From NCBI GenBank assembly GCA_019119645.1, contig DWWR01000008.1, forward strand, positions 1 to 46,866: DNA of 46,866 nucleotides. Reading direction: 5' to 3'. The position numbers were made by a program, and so were the translations under genes. Origin of the DNA: Anaerobutyricum faecale. Lineage in GTDB: Bacteria; Bacillota; Clostridia; Lachnospirales; Lachnospiraceae. Below are positions 40,100 through 46,866 of this stretch, piece by piece. The notes beneath the pieces are model-generated. The model had not been told where the DNA came from. It saw nothing but the letters and a program-made list of their open reading frames with translations, and made no database searches. Each line of letters opens with the position of its first letter. Positions within the stretch are counted from its first letter, which is position 1.

Positions 40100-40980
40100 T
40101 CTCTGGCAAGTCCGATGCAAACCGAATAAATAAATATATTTTTCACTCCGGCGCCGCGGAGAATGCGGGTGCAGATTTCCATAGTGGCTCCCGTAGTGTA
40201 GATATCATCAATGAGGAGGACTGTCGTCAGATCCGCAAGCTGATCACGGAAGATCGGATTGACGGCAAAGGCGTCCTGCAGGTTGTTGAGTCTGGCCTGA
40301 GGCCGCAGCTGTTTTTGGGGAGCGGTATCCTCTGTTCTTAAAAGCAGATTCCCCTGGCATGGGATGCGCAGCAGGACAGAGAGATTTTCGGCCAGAAGCT
40401 CCGCCTGGTTATATCCCCGCAGGCGGCGTTTGTTTTTGTGGATGGGAACGGGAACCAGCAGATCCGGTTTCCAGCGCAGAATATCATTTTTGTGCCGGGC
40501 GCAGATTTCCCTGGCAAAAAACTGGGAGAGAACACGTCGGTTCATATATTTAAAGGCTGCCATAGCCGGACGAGTCTTTTCGTTATAGACAAAAAGTGCC
40601 AGACCGGCCCGGAAGCTTTTGGGAAAGATCCGGCAGTCATAACAGTATTCCTGTTCCGGTGAGGCCACCGGTTTTCCGCAGGCCAGGCAGACCGGTTCTC
40701 TCACATAGGGAAGTTCTGGCGCACATTTTTTACATACGTAGATGCCATAAGGGAGAACCTGCCCGCAGATCGGGCAGTGCCTTGGATACAGAACCGGAAG
40801 AAACCGGTCGTAAAAATAATAAGAAAACCGGAGATGCAGTTCGTGCATTTCCGGTTTTATCTTTTGTACATAACTTTTATGTGCATGTGCTTTAGTGAAA
40901 TCGGGCTGTTTCAGAAAAGACAGATATTCTGAAACGGCTTCTTTGGTATCCGTAATTCGATTTCCTAAAGATTTAAACAT
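40096..40980 (-). CDS. ComF-family amidophosphoribosyltransferase-like protein
   Basis: A 294-residue protein with an N-terminal double zinc finger (HCPICG, CKKCAPELP, CLACGKP, CYDCR) and a C-terminal PRTase domain (PVPIHKNKRRLRGYNQAELL, then VLLIDDIYTTGATM). ComF proteins aid DNA uptake or recombination in naturally competent bacteria. Extra N-terminal sequence (about 60 residues) is longer than in most ComF proteins. Likely the first partner of the dUTPase gene just upstream. Confidence 0.88.
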   Translation of the reverse strand: MFKSLGNRITDTKEAVSEYLSFLKQPDFTKAHAHKSYVQKIKPEMHELHLRFSYYFYDRFLPVLYPRHCPICGQVLPYGIYVCKKCAPELPYVREPVCLACGKPVASPEQEYCYDCRIFPKSFRAGLALFVYNEKTRPAMAAFKYMNRRVLSQFFAREICARHKNDILRWKPDLLVPVPIHKNKRRLRGYNQAELLAENLSVLLRIPCQGNLLLRTEDTAPQKQLRPQARLNNLQDAFAVNPIFRDQLADLTTVLLIDDIYTTGATMEICTRILRGAGVKNIFIYSVCIGLARD

Positions 40981-40983
40981 ATA

Positions 40984-41418
40984 TTACGCCTTTCCTGTGC
41001 TGCCGAAGCCGCCGCGGTCAGCGTGTCGCAGCTCGCTGGTTTCCTCAAAGTGGATGACCGGCTGATGTTTCATGATCCGAAACTGGCAGATGCGGTCATT
41101 GATGTGGATCTCGGTATCCCGTACGGCGAGAACCGGCATGTACCACTGGTCATTATCGCCGCAGTAGGATTCGTCGATGACGCCCATGTGGTTGGTCTGG
41201 ATGACGCCGAAATTCTTGAAGGTAGAGCTGCGTGGAACCACGTGGGCCTCGTAACCGGCCGGAAGCTCCATGGCGACGCCCAGGGGAATGAGGGCGAACT
41301 CTCCTTTCTTCAATGAGACCTCTGCGGCAGCCCGCAGGTCGATCCAGTCTGATTTGTTTTCTATGTAGGTTAATTTCTCAATCTGATCAGAGAAATATTT
41401 GATTCGTATGGTTTCCAT
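40984..41418 (-). CDS. dut: dUTP diphosphatase
   Basis: A 144-residue trimeric dUTPase. The five motifs are in order: DLRAAAE, VPRSSTFKNFGV, GVIDESYCGDN, DRICQFRI and RGGFGSTGKA. It converts dUTP to dUMP and protects DNA from uracil, complementing the uracil-DNA glycosylase at 9498. Only three bases separate it from comF. GAAGGAGA precedes ATG at 41418. Confidence 0.95.
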   Translation of the reverse strand: METIRIKYFSDQIEKLTYIENKSDWIDLRAAAEVSLKKGEFALIPLGVAMELPAGYEAHVVPRSSTFKNFGVIQTNHMGVIDESYCGDNDQWYMPVLAVRDTEIHINDRICQFRIMKHQPVIHFEETSELRHADRGGFGSTGKA

Positions 41419-41472
41419 AAGTGTGTTCTCCTTCTACCGGGAAATGGAAAAATGGACGCCGGATACTGCAGA

Positions 41473-41964
41473 TTACTGCTGCGCATTCGCCGGCGGATCC
41501 AGAGTGATCAGCCGCTGATTGCTGCTGCCGCGGAACTCAAGGGTCAGATCGCGCAGTTCTTCCACATAAGGACCGTCCACCAGAACATTGGTCACAGCCA
41601 GCAGCTTTTCGATGGCAGGATCTTTTTTGGCCATCTCCAGCAGATCTTCATAGACATAGCCTGTGTAGGTCATCACATGACCGCCGGTGGCACGCACCAT
41701 GCGGCCCAGGGCTGCCAGCGGTTCCGGCTGACAGAACGGTTCTCCGCCGGAAAAGGTGATACCGGAGAGAAGAGGATTCTGTCTGTATTGTTTAAAAATG
41801 TAATCAATACTTTCCACATAGCCGTCGGTAAAAGAGTGGGTCTGGGGATTATGACAGCCTTTACAGTGATGCGGGCATCCCTGCACAAAAACGACATAAC
41901 GGAGTCCCGGTCCGTCCACGATGGACTCTTCCACCAGACCGCTTAAGCGTAACTCAAAGGCCAT
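41473..41964 (-). CDS. nrdG: NrdG, radical-SAM activase of anaerobic ribonucleotide reductase
   Basis: A 163-residue radical-SAM protein with CPHHCKGCHN (the C-x3-C-x2-C cluster site, near residues 30-38), TFSGGEPF and a C-terminal VDGPYVEELRD motif. It uses SAM and a 4Fe-4S cluster to generate the glycyl radical on NrdD. It overlaps the 51-residue glycyl-domain gene by 11 bp, so activator and radical-bearing peptide are coupled. Confidence 0.95.
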   Translation of the reverse strand: MAFELRLSGLVEESIVDGPGLRYVVFVQGCPHHCKGCHNPQTHSFTDGYVESIDYIFKQYRQNPLLSGITFSGGEPFCQPEPLAALGRMVRATGGHVMTYTGYVYEDLLEMAKKDPAIEKLLAVTNVLVDGPYVEELRDLTLEFRGSSNQRLITLDPPANAQQ

Positions 41965-42109
41965 GTTTTACACGGTCCCTTTCCTCGGCTTTTTTGGCGT
42001 TATTGAAACGATCCATGGTTCCCACCAGATATCCGGTGATTCTGCGGATGCGGTCAAAGTCAACATTTTTACCGATTGTAGTAGTTTCAGATGTTTTATT
42101 ATTTAACAT
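41954..42109 (-). CDS. Small autonomous glycyl-radical domain of NrdD
   Basis: A 51-residue ORF between nrdD and nrdG. After a short N-terminus, RRITGYLVGTMDRFNNAKKA and the following AEERDRVKHGL match the C-terminal tail of class III reductases, which in E. coli reads RRVCGYLG... FNAGKQEEVKRRVKHL. The glycine in TGYLVG would carry the radical made by NrdG. The NrdD gene upstream ends without this tail. The ORF has its own AAAGGAG site and ATG, with 14 bp after the NrdD stop, and overlaps nrdG by 11 bp. This looks like a designed split rather than a frameshift. Known parallel: YfiD supplies a spare glycyl domain to pyruvate formate-lyase. Confidence 0.85.
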   Translation of the reverse strand: MLNNKTSETTTIGKNVDFDRIRRITGYLVGTMDRFNNAKKAEERDRVKHGL

Positions 42110-42123
42110 AAAAATGCTCCTTT

Positions 42124-44382
42124 CTATCTTTTGATGGGCGGGACGTCCGGATACTTCTTCTGGAGTTCCAGAAGCTTCTCAATGGAGATGGATTCTCCGG
42201 CCCGCCTTCCACAACGTGGACAGACGTCGTTAATGACTCCAGTATACCCGCAAACCGGGTCGCGGTCAACAGGGTGATTGATGGAACCGTAGCCGACGCC
42301 CTGCTCTTTCATGTAACGGATGATGGATTCAAAGGCAGGAAGATTCCGGCTGGTATCTCCGTCAAGCTCCACATAGCTGATGTGTCCGGCGTTGGTCAGC
42401 GCGTGATACGGCGCTTCCAGCTCGATCTTCCGGTAGGCCTTGATCGGATAATACACAGGCACGTGGAAAGAGTTGGTATAGTATTCTCTGTCCGTGATGC
42501 CCGGAAGCTCGCCGTATTTTTTGCGGTCCATTTTTACAAAACGTCCGCTCAGACCCTCGGCAGGGGTGGCCAGCAGGGTAAAGTTCAGTCCTGTCTTCTG
42601 AGACTCCTCGTCCAGCTTGTGGCGCATGTGGCCGATGATGGCGAGTCCCAGCTGCTGTGCCTCCTCACTCTCACCGTGGTGTTTGCCGATGAGAGCCTTC
42701 AATGTCTCGGCCAGGCCGATGAAGCCGACGCTCAGTGTACCGTGCTTTAACACTTCTTCGACAGTATCGTCGATGGAGAGATGCTCGGAGTCGATCCAGA
42801 TACCCTGAGCCATCAGGAACGGGTAGTTCCGGACCTTTCTGGCTGCCTGGATCTTAAACCGGTGCAAAAGCTGGCGGATGACCAGATCCATCATATCGTC
42901 AAGCTTCTGATAAAAGACGTCCAGGTCGCCGTGGGCCTCGATACCCAGCCGCGGCAGATTGATGGAGGTAAAACTTAAGTTACCCCGCCCGTATGTAGTC
43001 TGTCTGTCCGGATCATGGACGTTGCCAAGGACTCTGGTCCGACAGCCCATATACGCCACTTCCGTGTTGGGATCGCCTTCCTTATAGTAAGCCAGGTTAA
43101 ACGGCGCGTCGATGAAGCTGAAGTTCGGGAACAGCCGTTTGGCGGAGGTGGCGATGGCCAGCTGGAACAGATCGTAGTTGGGATCGCCCGGATTATAATT
43201 GACACCTTCCTTCACCTTGAAGATCTGTACCGGAAAGATCGGGGTCTCGCCGGCTCCCAGTCCGTCAATGGTGGACTCCAGAAGATTCCGCATGACCATG
43301 CGTCCTTCCGGGGAGGTGTCTGTTCCGTAATTGATGGAAGAGAACGGCACCTGTGCACCGGCTCTGGAATGCATCGTGTTCAGATTATGGATGAGAGACT
43401 GCATGGCCTGGCGGGTCTGTTCTTCCGTATACTTCATAGCCTGCTGCAGACAGAATGCGTGCATTTCCTCCAGATTCTCCTTGAGGCTGTCTTCCAGAGG
43501 AAGCTCTTGGAAGGCTTCCAGAAACAAATGCTCTTTTCCCATTTTGAGGGGAGTGGACACCGCGCCGCGAAGTACTTTTTCAAGGGTCTCAGCCTTGGCT
43601 TCGTCATAGCGGAGACGAACCTCCACAAAGGAACGGAGCGCCTTGAAATATTCTTTGGTGTAGGTCTTGGATACACCTTCTGCCATGGCGTAATCAAAAT
43701 TCGGGAGACTCTGTCCGCCATGCATCTCATTCTGGTTGGCCTGAATGACGATACAGGCAAGGGCCGCATAAGTGATGATGGACTGCGGTTCCCGGACATA
43801 ACCATGGCCGGTGGAAAATCCGCTTTTAAACAGGCGGATCAGATCGATCTGGCAGCAGGTCTCTGTCAGCATATAAAAATCCATATCATGGATATGGATA
43901 TCTCCGTTGGTGTGAGCGGCTCCGATATCTTTTGGCAGGACATAGTTGGTGATGAAATATTTGGAACCTTCCGAGCCGTACCGGAGCATGGTTCCCATGG
44001 CGGTATCTCCGTCAATATTGGCGTTCTCCCGCTTAATGTTCTCCGACTTGGCGCTGGAGTAAGTGAGGCGCTCATAAATATTCATCAGATCAAACTCGGT
44101 GCTGCGGATCTTGGCATGTTCCGCCCGGTATAAAATGTAAGCCTTGGCGGTGGACGCGAAATCGTAGCGGATCAGCATGGCCTCCACAATATCCTGTATC
44201 TGTTCCACGGTGGGGATCTCCACATCCTCCACGGCATCGCAGACCTTCTGCGTTAAATAAGAAAGATCCGCGGGAGTCAGATGATCTTCGGAGGCGGTGC
44301 TGGCACGATGAATCGCATTCAAGATCTTGATGGAATCAAAAGGCACCAGATCGCCGTTGCGCTTCTGAATCTGTTTTCCCAT
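42124..44382 (-). CDS. nrdD: Anaerobic ribonucleoside-triphosphate reductase NrdD (without glycyl tail)
   Basis: A 752-residue class III reductase. It has an N-terminal ATP-cone (KRNGDLVPFDSIKILNAIHR), the barrel with VKEGVNYNPGDPNYDLFQLA and a zinc-site region CGYTGVINDVCPRCG near the end. One zinc ligand position reads Asp (RDPVCGY) rather than Cys. The protein stops 26 residues after the last cysteine, lacking the R-x-x-G-Y glycyl motif, which is supplied by the next gene. I start at ATG 44382 (AAAGGAG upstream). It makes dNTPs without oxygen. NrdR boxes and DnaA boxes lie upstream. Confidence 0.94.
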   Translation of the reverse strand: MGKQIQKRNGDLVPFDSIKILNAIHRASTASEDHLTPADLSYLTQKVCDAVEDVEIPTVEQIQDIVEAMLIRYDFASTAKAYILYRAEHAKIRSTEFDLMNIYERLTYSSAKSENIKRENANIDGDTAMGTMLRYGSEGSKYFITNYVLPKDIGAAHTNGDIHIHDMDFYMLTETCCQIDLIRLFKSGFSTGHGYVREPQSIITYAALACIVIQANQNEMHGGQSLPNFDYAMAEGVSKTYTKEYFKALRSFVEVRLRYDEAKAETLEKVLRGAVSTPLKMGKEHLFLEAFQELPLEDSLKENLEEMHAFCLQQAMKYTEEQTRQAMQSLIHNLNTMHSRAGAQVPFSSINYGTDTSPEGRMVMRNLLESTIDGLGAGETPIFPVQIFKVKEGVNYNPGDPNYDLFQLAIATSAKRLFPNFSFIDAPFNLAYYKEGDPNTEVAYMGCRTRVLGNVHDPDRQTTYGRGNLSFTSINLPRLGIEAHGDLDVFYQKLDDMMDLVIRQLLHRFKIQAARKVRNYPFLMAQGIWIDSEHLSIDDTVEEVLKHGTLSVGFIGLAETLKALIGKHHGESEEAQQLGLAIIGHMRHKLDEESQKTGLNFTLLATPAEGLSGRFVKMDRKKYGELPGITDREYYTNSFHVPVYYPIKAYRKIELEAPYHALTNAGHISYVELDGDTSRNLPAFESIIRYMKEQGVGYGSINHPVDRDPVCGYTGVINDVCPRCGRRAGESISIEKLLELQKKYPDVPPIKR

Positions 44383-44420
44383 AATATAGTAAAACTCCTT
44401 TAATATGTCATATAGATGAA

Positions 44421-44468
44421 ACACAATATATAGTAATTATAAAATGAACAAGACACTATATAATGAGT
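44421..44468 (-). promoter_or_regulatory. Tandem NrdR boxes
   Basis: ACACAATATATAGTAA (44421-44436) and ACACTATATAATGAGT (44453-44468) both resemble the NrdR consensus ACACWATATNTWGTG. Their starts are 32 bp apart, about three helical turns, as is usual. NrdR-ATP represses ribonucleotide reductase genes. The regulator is not in the window. Confidence 0.82.
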
Positions 44469-44618
44469 TGCGTACCACAATAGTATCACCGGAGGGCGGT
44501 TTCGTCAACGGAAAATAGTTGTTGCATTTCCCGGAAAATGGGGTAAGATATTATCAGAAAATAAAAAAGAGTTCTGACAATTGGCAGATTTGTTTATAAA
44601 GGGGGATATCCCGGGAAG

Positions 44619-44749
44619 TTATCCACATTTGACAGGGGAATTGTGCACAGCCCAATGAATGAGGAAAAAAGGGACTTATCAACAAGAAAAAGAAAAGTTA
44701 TCCACATTATCCACAGAATCCACAAGAGATTGTGGATAGTTTATGCACA
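44619..44749. promoter_or_regulatory. DnaA-box cluster
   Basis: Within about 130 bp there are TTATCCACA at 44619, 44698 and 44707, TTATGCACA at 44741, TTGTGCACA at 44641, TTATCAACA at 44676 and an inverted one-mismatch box at 44731-44739. That is three perfect and several near boxes. It lies between nrdD and the rpmG operon, not beside dnaA. It could titrate DnaA or couple nrdD expression to initiation. Confidence 0.8.
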
Positions 44750-44809
44750 ACAAAAATAGACGGCATCACATTTGAAATATAATTTCTTGAATGAAAAAGA
44801 AGAAAATGA

Positions 44810-44838
44810 TTGACTCCGGCCGTCGGGTATGGTATATT
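44810..44838 (+). promoter_or_regulatory. Promoter of the rpmG-secE-nusG operon
   Basis: TTGACT (44810-44815), 17-bp spacer, TATATT (44833-44838). A GAGAC/GTCTC hairpin lies in the 155-bp leader, along with a T run at about 44860. Confidence 0.85.
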
Positions 44839-44993
44839 AAGCTGGCGATGGAATAGGTCTTTTTTTTATGCCTAAAAAAGCGTAAGGAACGGATCGTCTG
44901 GTGAAAGAGACATCTGCTGTCTCGGGAAACTGCGGTGGAAACCGTCCCGGGCATAAAGAAAAACGCATAATTAAAAAATTGGAGGTGGAAGTT

Positions 44994-45143
44994 GTGCGCG
45001 TGAAGATTACATTGGCATGTACAGAGTGCAAGCAGCGTAACTACAATACTACGAAGGAGAAAAAGAATCATCCGGAAAGACTGGAAACCAGAAAGTATTG
45101 CAGATTCTGCAGAAAGCATACTGTTCATAAGGAAACAAAATAG
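44994..45143 (+). CDS. rpmG: 50S ribosomal protein L33
   Basis: A 49-residue L33 with zinc cysteines (LACTECKQRNY, CRFCRKHT). The start is GTG at 44994, eight bases after GGAGGTGG, giving MRVKITLACTEC; upstream in-frame codons have no ribosome site. First gene of the secE-nusG-L11 cluster. Confidence 0.95.
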   Translation: MRVKITLACTECKQRNYNTTKEKKNHPERLETRKYCRFCRKHTVHKETK

Positions 45144-45169
45144 TTGAACCGTTTATAAGGAGTGATGAC

Positions 45170-45367
45170 ATGAGCGACGAAAAAAAGAAAACAGGAATCC
45201 GTGGTTGGTTCCGTGGTCTTCAGTCCGAGTTTAAAAAGATCACCTGGCCGGATAAGGACAGGCTGGTACGAGAAACAGCGACTGTCGCAGTGGTATCTGT
45301 AATCCTTGGTATCATCATTGCTACCCTGGATATGGTTCTTCAGTATGGAATTAATTTTCTTGTCTAG
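45170..45367 (+). CDS. secE: SecE, protein translocase subunit
   Basis: A 65-residue single-pass membrane protein: cytoplasmic EFKKITWPDKDRLVRET motif, then one membrane helix (VAVVSVILGIIIATLDMVL). It stabilises SecY. Canonical position between rpmG and nusG; ATAAGGAG precedes ATG. Confidence 0.96.
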   Translation: MSDEKKKTGIRGWFRGLQSEFKKITWPDKDRLVRETATVAVVSVILGIIIATLDMVLQYGINFLV

Positions 45368-45388
45368 CAAAAGGGTAAAGGTGAATAT

Positions 45389-45910
45389 ATGTCAGAATTG
45401 AACTGGTATGTGGTCCATACCTACTCAGGCTATGAAAATAAAGTAAAAGCGAATATTGAAAAGACAATTGAAAACAGAAAGCTGCAGGATCAGATATTCG
45501 AAGTCAGAGTTCCCCTTCAGGAAGTTGTAGAGATGAAGGGCGGAGTTAAGAAAAATGTTTCCAAAAAGATGTTTCCCGGATACGTTCTTGTAAACATGGT
45601 TATGAATGACGACACATGGTACGTCATCCGCAACACAAGAGGCGTTACAGGTTTCGTAGGCCCGGGATCTGAGCCTATCCCTCTGACGATGGCTGAGATG
45701 AGAAATCTGGGCATCGCTGAGACGGAAGAAGAGGTTGAGATCGATGTGGAAGTCGGCGATCTGATCGAAGTGGTATCCGGCGCATGGGAAGGTCGTGTGA
45801 GCCAGGTTAAAGATATTAACATGGGCAAGCAGACCGTGACCATCGAGGTGGATATGTTCGGTCGGGAGACTTCTGTAGAGATTGGATTTTTAGACGTAAA
45901 GAAATTATAA
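45389..45910 (+). CDS. nusG: Transcription factor NusG
   Basis: A 173-residue NusG: NGN domain (WYVVHTYSGYENKVKANIEK, KKMFPGYVLVNM) and C-terminal KOW domain (GDLIEVVSGAWEGRVSQVKD). It binds RNA polymerase and modulates pausing and termination. 21 bp after secE. Confidence 0.97.
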   Translation: MSELNWYVVHTYSGYENKVKANIEKTIENRKLQDQIFEVRVPLQEVVEMKGGVKKNVSKKMFPGYVLVNMVMNDDTWYVIRNTRGVTGFVGPGSEPIPLTMAEMRNLGIAETEEEVEIDVEVGDLIEVVSGAWEGRVSQVKDINMGKQTVTIEVDMFGRETSVEIGFLDVKKL

Positions 45911-45927
45911 GATGTCTGAACAGGACA

Positions 45928-45955
45928 GTGGGAGGGAGATTCCCGCAATTACCAC
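45928..45955 (+). promoter_or_regulatory. L1-type leader hairpin before rplK
   Basis: GTGGGAGG (45928-45935) with TCCC and ACCAC (45941-45955) forms two short helices with an asymmetric loop, followed by AGGAGG. It is repeated before rplA, and resembles the ribosomal protein L1 target of the L11 operon. Confidence 0.7.
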
Positions 45956-45973
45956 AATAGGAGGTTAGCTATC

Positions 45974-46399
45974 ATGGCGAAGAAAGTAACAGGTTATATT
46001 AAATTACAGATTCCGGCAGGCAAGGCAACTCCTGCACCGCCTGTAGGTCCGGCCTTAGGTCAGCACGGAGTAAATATCGTACAGTTTACGAAGGAGTTCA
46101 ACGCAAGAACAGCAGATAAAGGCGATCTGATCATCCCTGTCGTAATCACGGTATATCAGGACAGAACATTCAGTTTCATTACAAAAACTCCACCGGCAGC
46201 AGTATTATTAAAGAAATACTGCAACATCAAATCCGGTTCCGGCGAACCAAACAGAACAAAAGTGGCATCTATCTCCAAAGATAAGATCAAAGAGATTGCC
46301 GAAATGAAAATGCCGGACTTAAATGCAGCTAGTATCGAAGCAGCTATGAGCATGATTGCAGGTACTGCAAGAAGTATGGGAATCACTGTTGAGGACTAA
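45974..46399 (+). CDS. rplK: 50S ribosomal protein L11
   Basis: A 141-residue L11 with the PAPPVGPALGQHGVNI motif and the C-terminal RNA-binding SIEAAMSMIAGTARSMGI helix. Binds 23S rRNA at the GTPase centre. AGGAGG precedes ATG. Confidence 0.98.
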   Translation: MAKKVTGYIKLQIPAGKATPAPPVGPALGQHGVNIVQFTKEFNARTADKGDLIIPVVITVYQDRTFSFITKTPPAAVLLKKYCNIKSGSGEPNRTKVASISKDKIKEIAEMKMPDLNAASIEAAMSMIAGTARSMGITVED

Positions 46400-46429
46400 T
46401 TGTAATTTTGAAGGATTTAATTTGACGAA

Positions 46430-46457
46430 GTGGGAGGGTTGCTCCCGATAATACCAC
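46430..46457 (+). promoter_or_regulatory. L1-type hairpin before rplA
   Basis: GTGGGAG (46430-46436), CTCCC (46442-46446) and ACCAC (46453-46457) repeat the fold and sequence seen before rplK, again right before AGGAGG. Probable feedback site for L1. Confidence 0.7.
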
Positions 46458-46474
46458 AGGAGGTTATTTTTAAA

Positions 46475-46866
46475 ATGAAAAAAGGTAAGAGATATCAGGA
46501 AGCTGCAAAGCTCAGAGATAAAACCAATTTATACGAAGCACCGGAAGCTATCGCCATCGTAAAAAAAGCAGCCAGTGCAAAATTTGACGAGACAATCGAA
46601 GCTCACTTAAAGATGGGTCTTGACGGACGTCACGCAGACCAGCAGATTCGTGGTGCGGTTGTACTGCCTCACGGAACTGGTAAAAAAGTTCGTGTCCTTG
46701 TTTTCGCAAAAGGCGACAAGGCAGAGGAAGCTGCAGCAGCAGGCGCAGAATTCGTAGGAGCAGAGGAGTTGATTCCGAAGATCCAGAACGAAGGATGGCT
46801 TGAGTTTGACAAAGTTGTTGCAACACCGAACATGATGAGCGTAGTAGGACGTCTGGGACGTATCCT
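46475..46866 (+). CDS. rplA: 50S ribosomal protein L1 (3' truncated by window)
   Basis: The first 130 residues of L1 are present (MKKGKRYQEAAKLRDKTNLY start, AHLKMGLDGRHADQQIRGAV, then LPHGTGKKVRVLVFAKGDKA), ending at PNMMSVVGRLGRI. The gene runs off the right edge. AGGAGG precedes ATG. Confidence 0.98.
   Translation, partial: MKKGKRYQEAAKLRDKTNLYEAPEAIAIVKKAASAKFDETIEAHLKMGLDGRHADQQIRGAVVLPHGTGKKVRVLVFAKGDKAEEAAAAGAEFVGAEELIPKIQNEGWLEFDKVVATPNMMSVVGRLGRI

Noticed and set aside
43015..44133. 372-codon plus-strand frame inside nrdD
   Set aside because: Shadow of nrdD; no supporting signals.
44560..44760. oriC
   Set aside because: The boxes are dense, but dnaA, dnaN and rpmH are not adjacent and GC skew cannot be seen from this window, so I call it only a DnaA-box cluster.

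Overview
The window reads as chromosomal DNA of an anaerobic gut-type Firmicute, most likely a Lachnospiraceae/Clostridia relative. Supporting signs are strong AGGAGG ribosome sites, an oxygen-sensitive class III ribonucleotide reductase, a monomeric [FeFe] hydrogenase, a two-gene SufC-SufB Fe-S system, Rrf2 and PerR regulators, an FMN riboswitch, and the rpmG-secE-nusG-rplK-rplA cluster. The genus is not determined.

Region by region. 1-753 is the distal end of a CRISPR array whose 35-nt repeat resembles type VI-D (Cas13d) repeats as I remember them; its effector would lie left of the window and is not visible. 754-1800 is AT-rich and holds degraded coding scraps, probably old transposase. 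1807-2587 is a Fic toxin with a small TTG-initiated VbhA-type antitoxin. 2703-5067 carries MATE exporter/MarR and an unknown protein. 5442-8273 is a CdaR regulator, a hydrolase relic and a glycerate 2-kinase. 8270-11018 has an XRE-SdpI fusion, a family 4 uracil-DNA glycosylase and a SorC regulator. 11316-16654 is a sugar module (GpsA-like dehydrogenase and two FGGY kinases) interrupted by 1.2 kb of non-coding DNA with two about 205-bp inverted-repeat elements and an intact FMN riboswitch.

16883-21667 has the [FeFe] hydrogenase with a Rex-like operator, tRNA-Ser, and a TetM/EF-G-like GTPase fused to a YacP/Rae1-type NYN nuclease domain. 21790-25741 is Fe-S metabolism: SufC, SufB, a CsoR regulator, a CbiET-like protein with an eroded SAM motif, and an Rrf2 regulator. 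25755-28699 has a CmpB-like membrane protein, an unknown protein, a PAP2 phosphatase and a lone EutP GTPase. 28953-34942 is an AT-richer YesN/YesM two-component system translationally coupled to a solute-binding protein, followed by a large secreted protein.

35040-40099 includes a small XRE protein, tRNA-Thr, PerR with a Fur/Per box, acyl carrier protein, MreB and RecD2. 40096-44382 (minus strand) has ComF, dUTPase and the anaerobic ribonucleotide reductase, whose glycyl-radical tail appears to be a separate 51-residue gene between nrdD and nrdG. Upstream of nrdD are two NrdR boxes and a dense DnaA-box cluster. The window ends with rpmG, secE, nusG, rplK and partial rplA, with L1-type hairpins before the last two.

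The strongest leads are the type VI-D-like array with two spacers that seem to target homologous genes, the split glycyl-radical domain, the GTPase-nuclease fusion with its 22-bp dyad, the FMN riboswitch before a sugar kinase, and the DnaA-box cluster beside nrdD.
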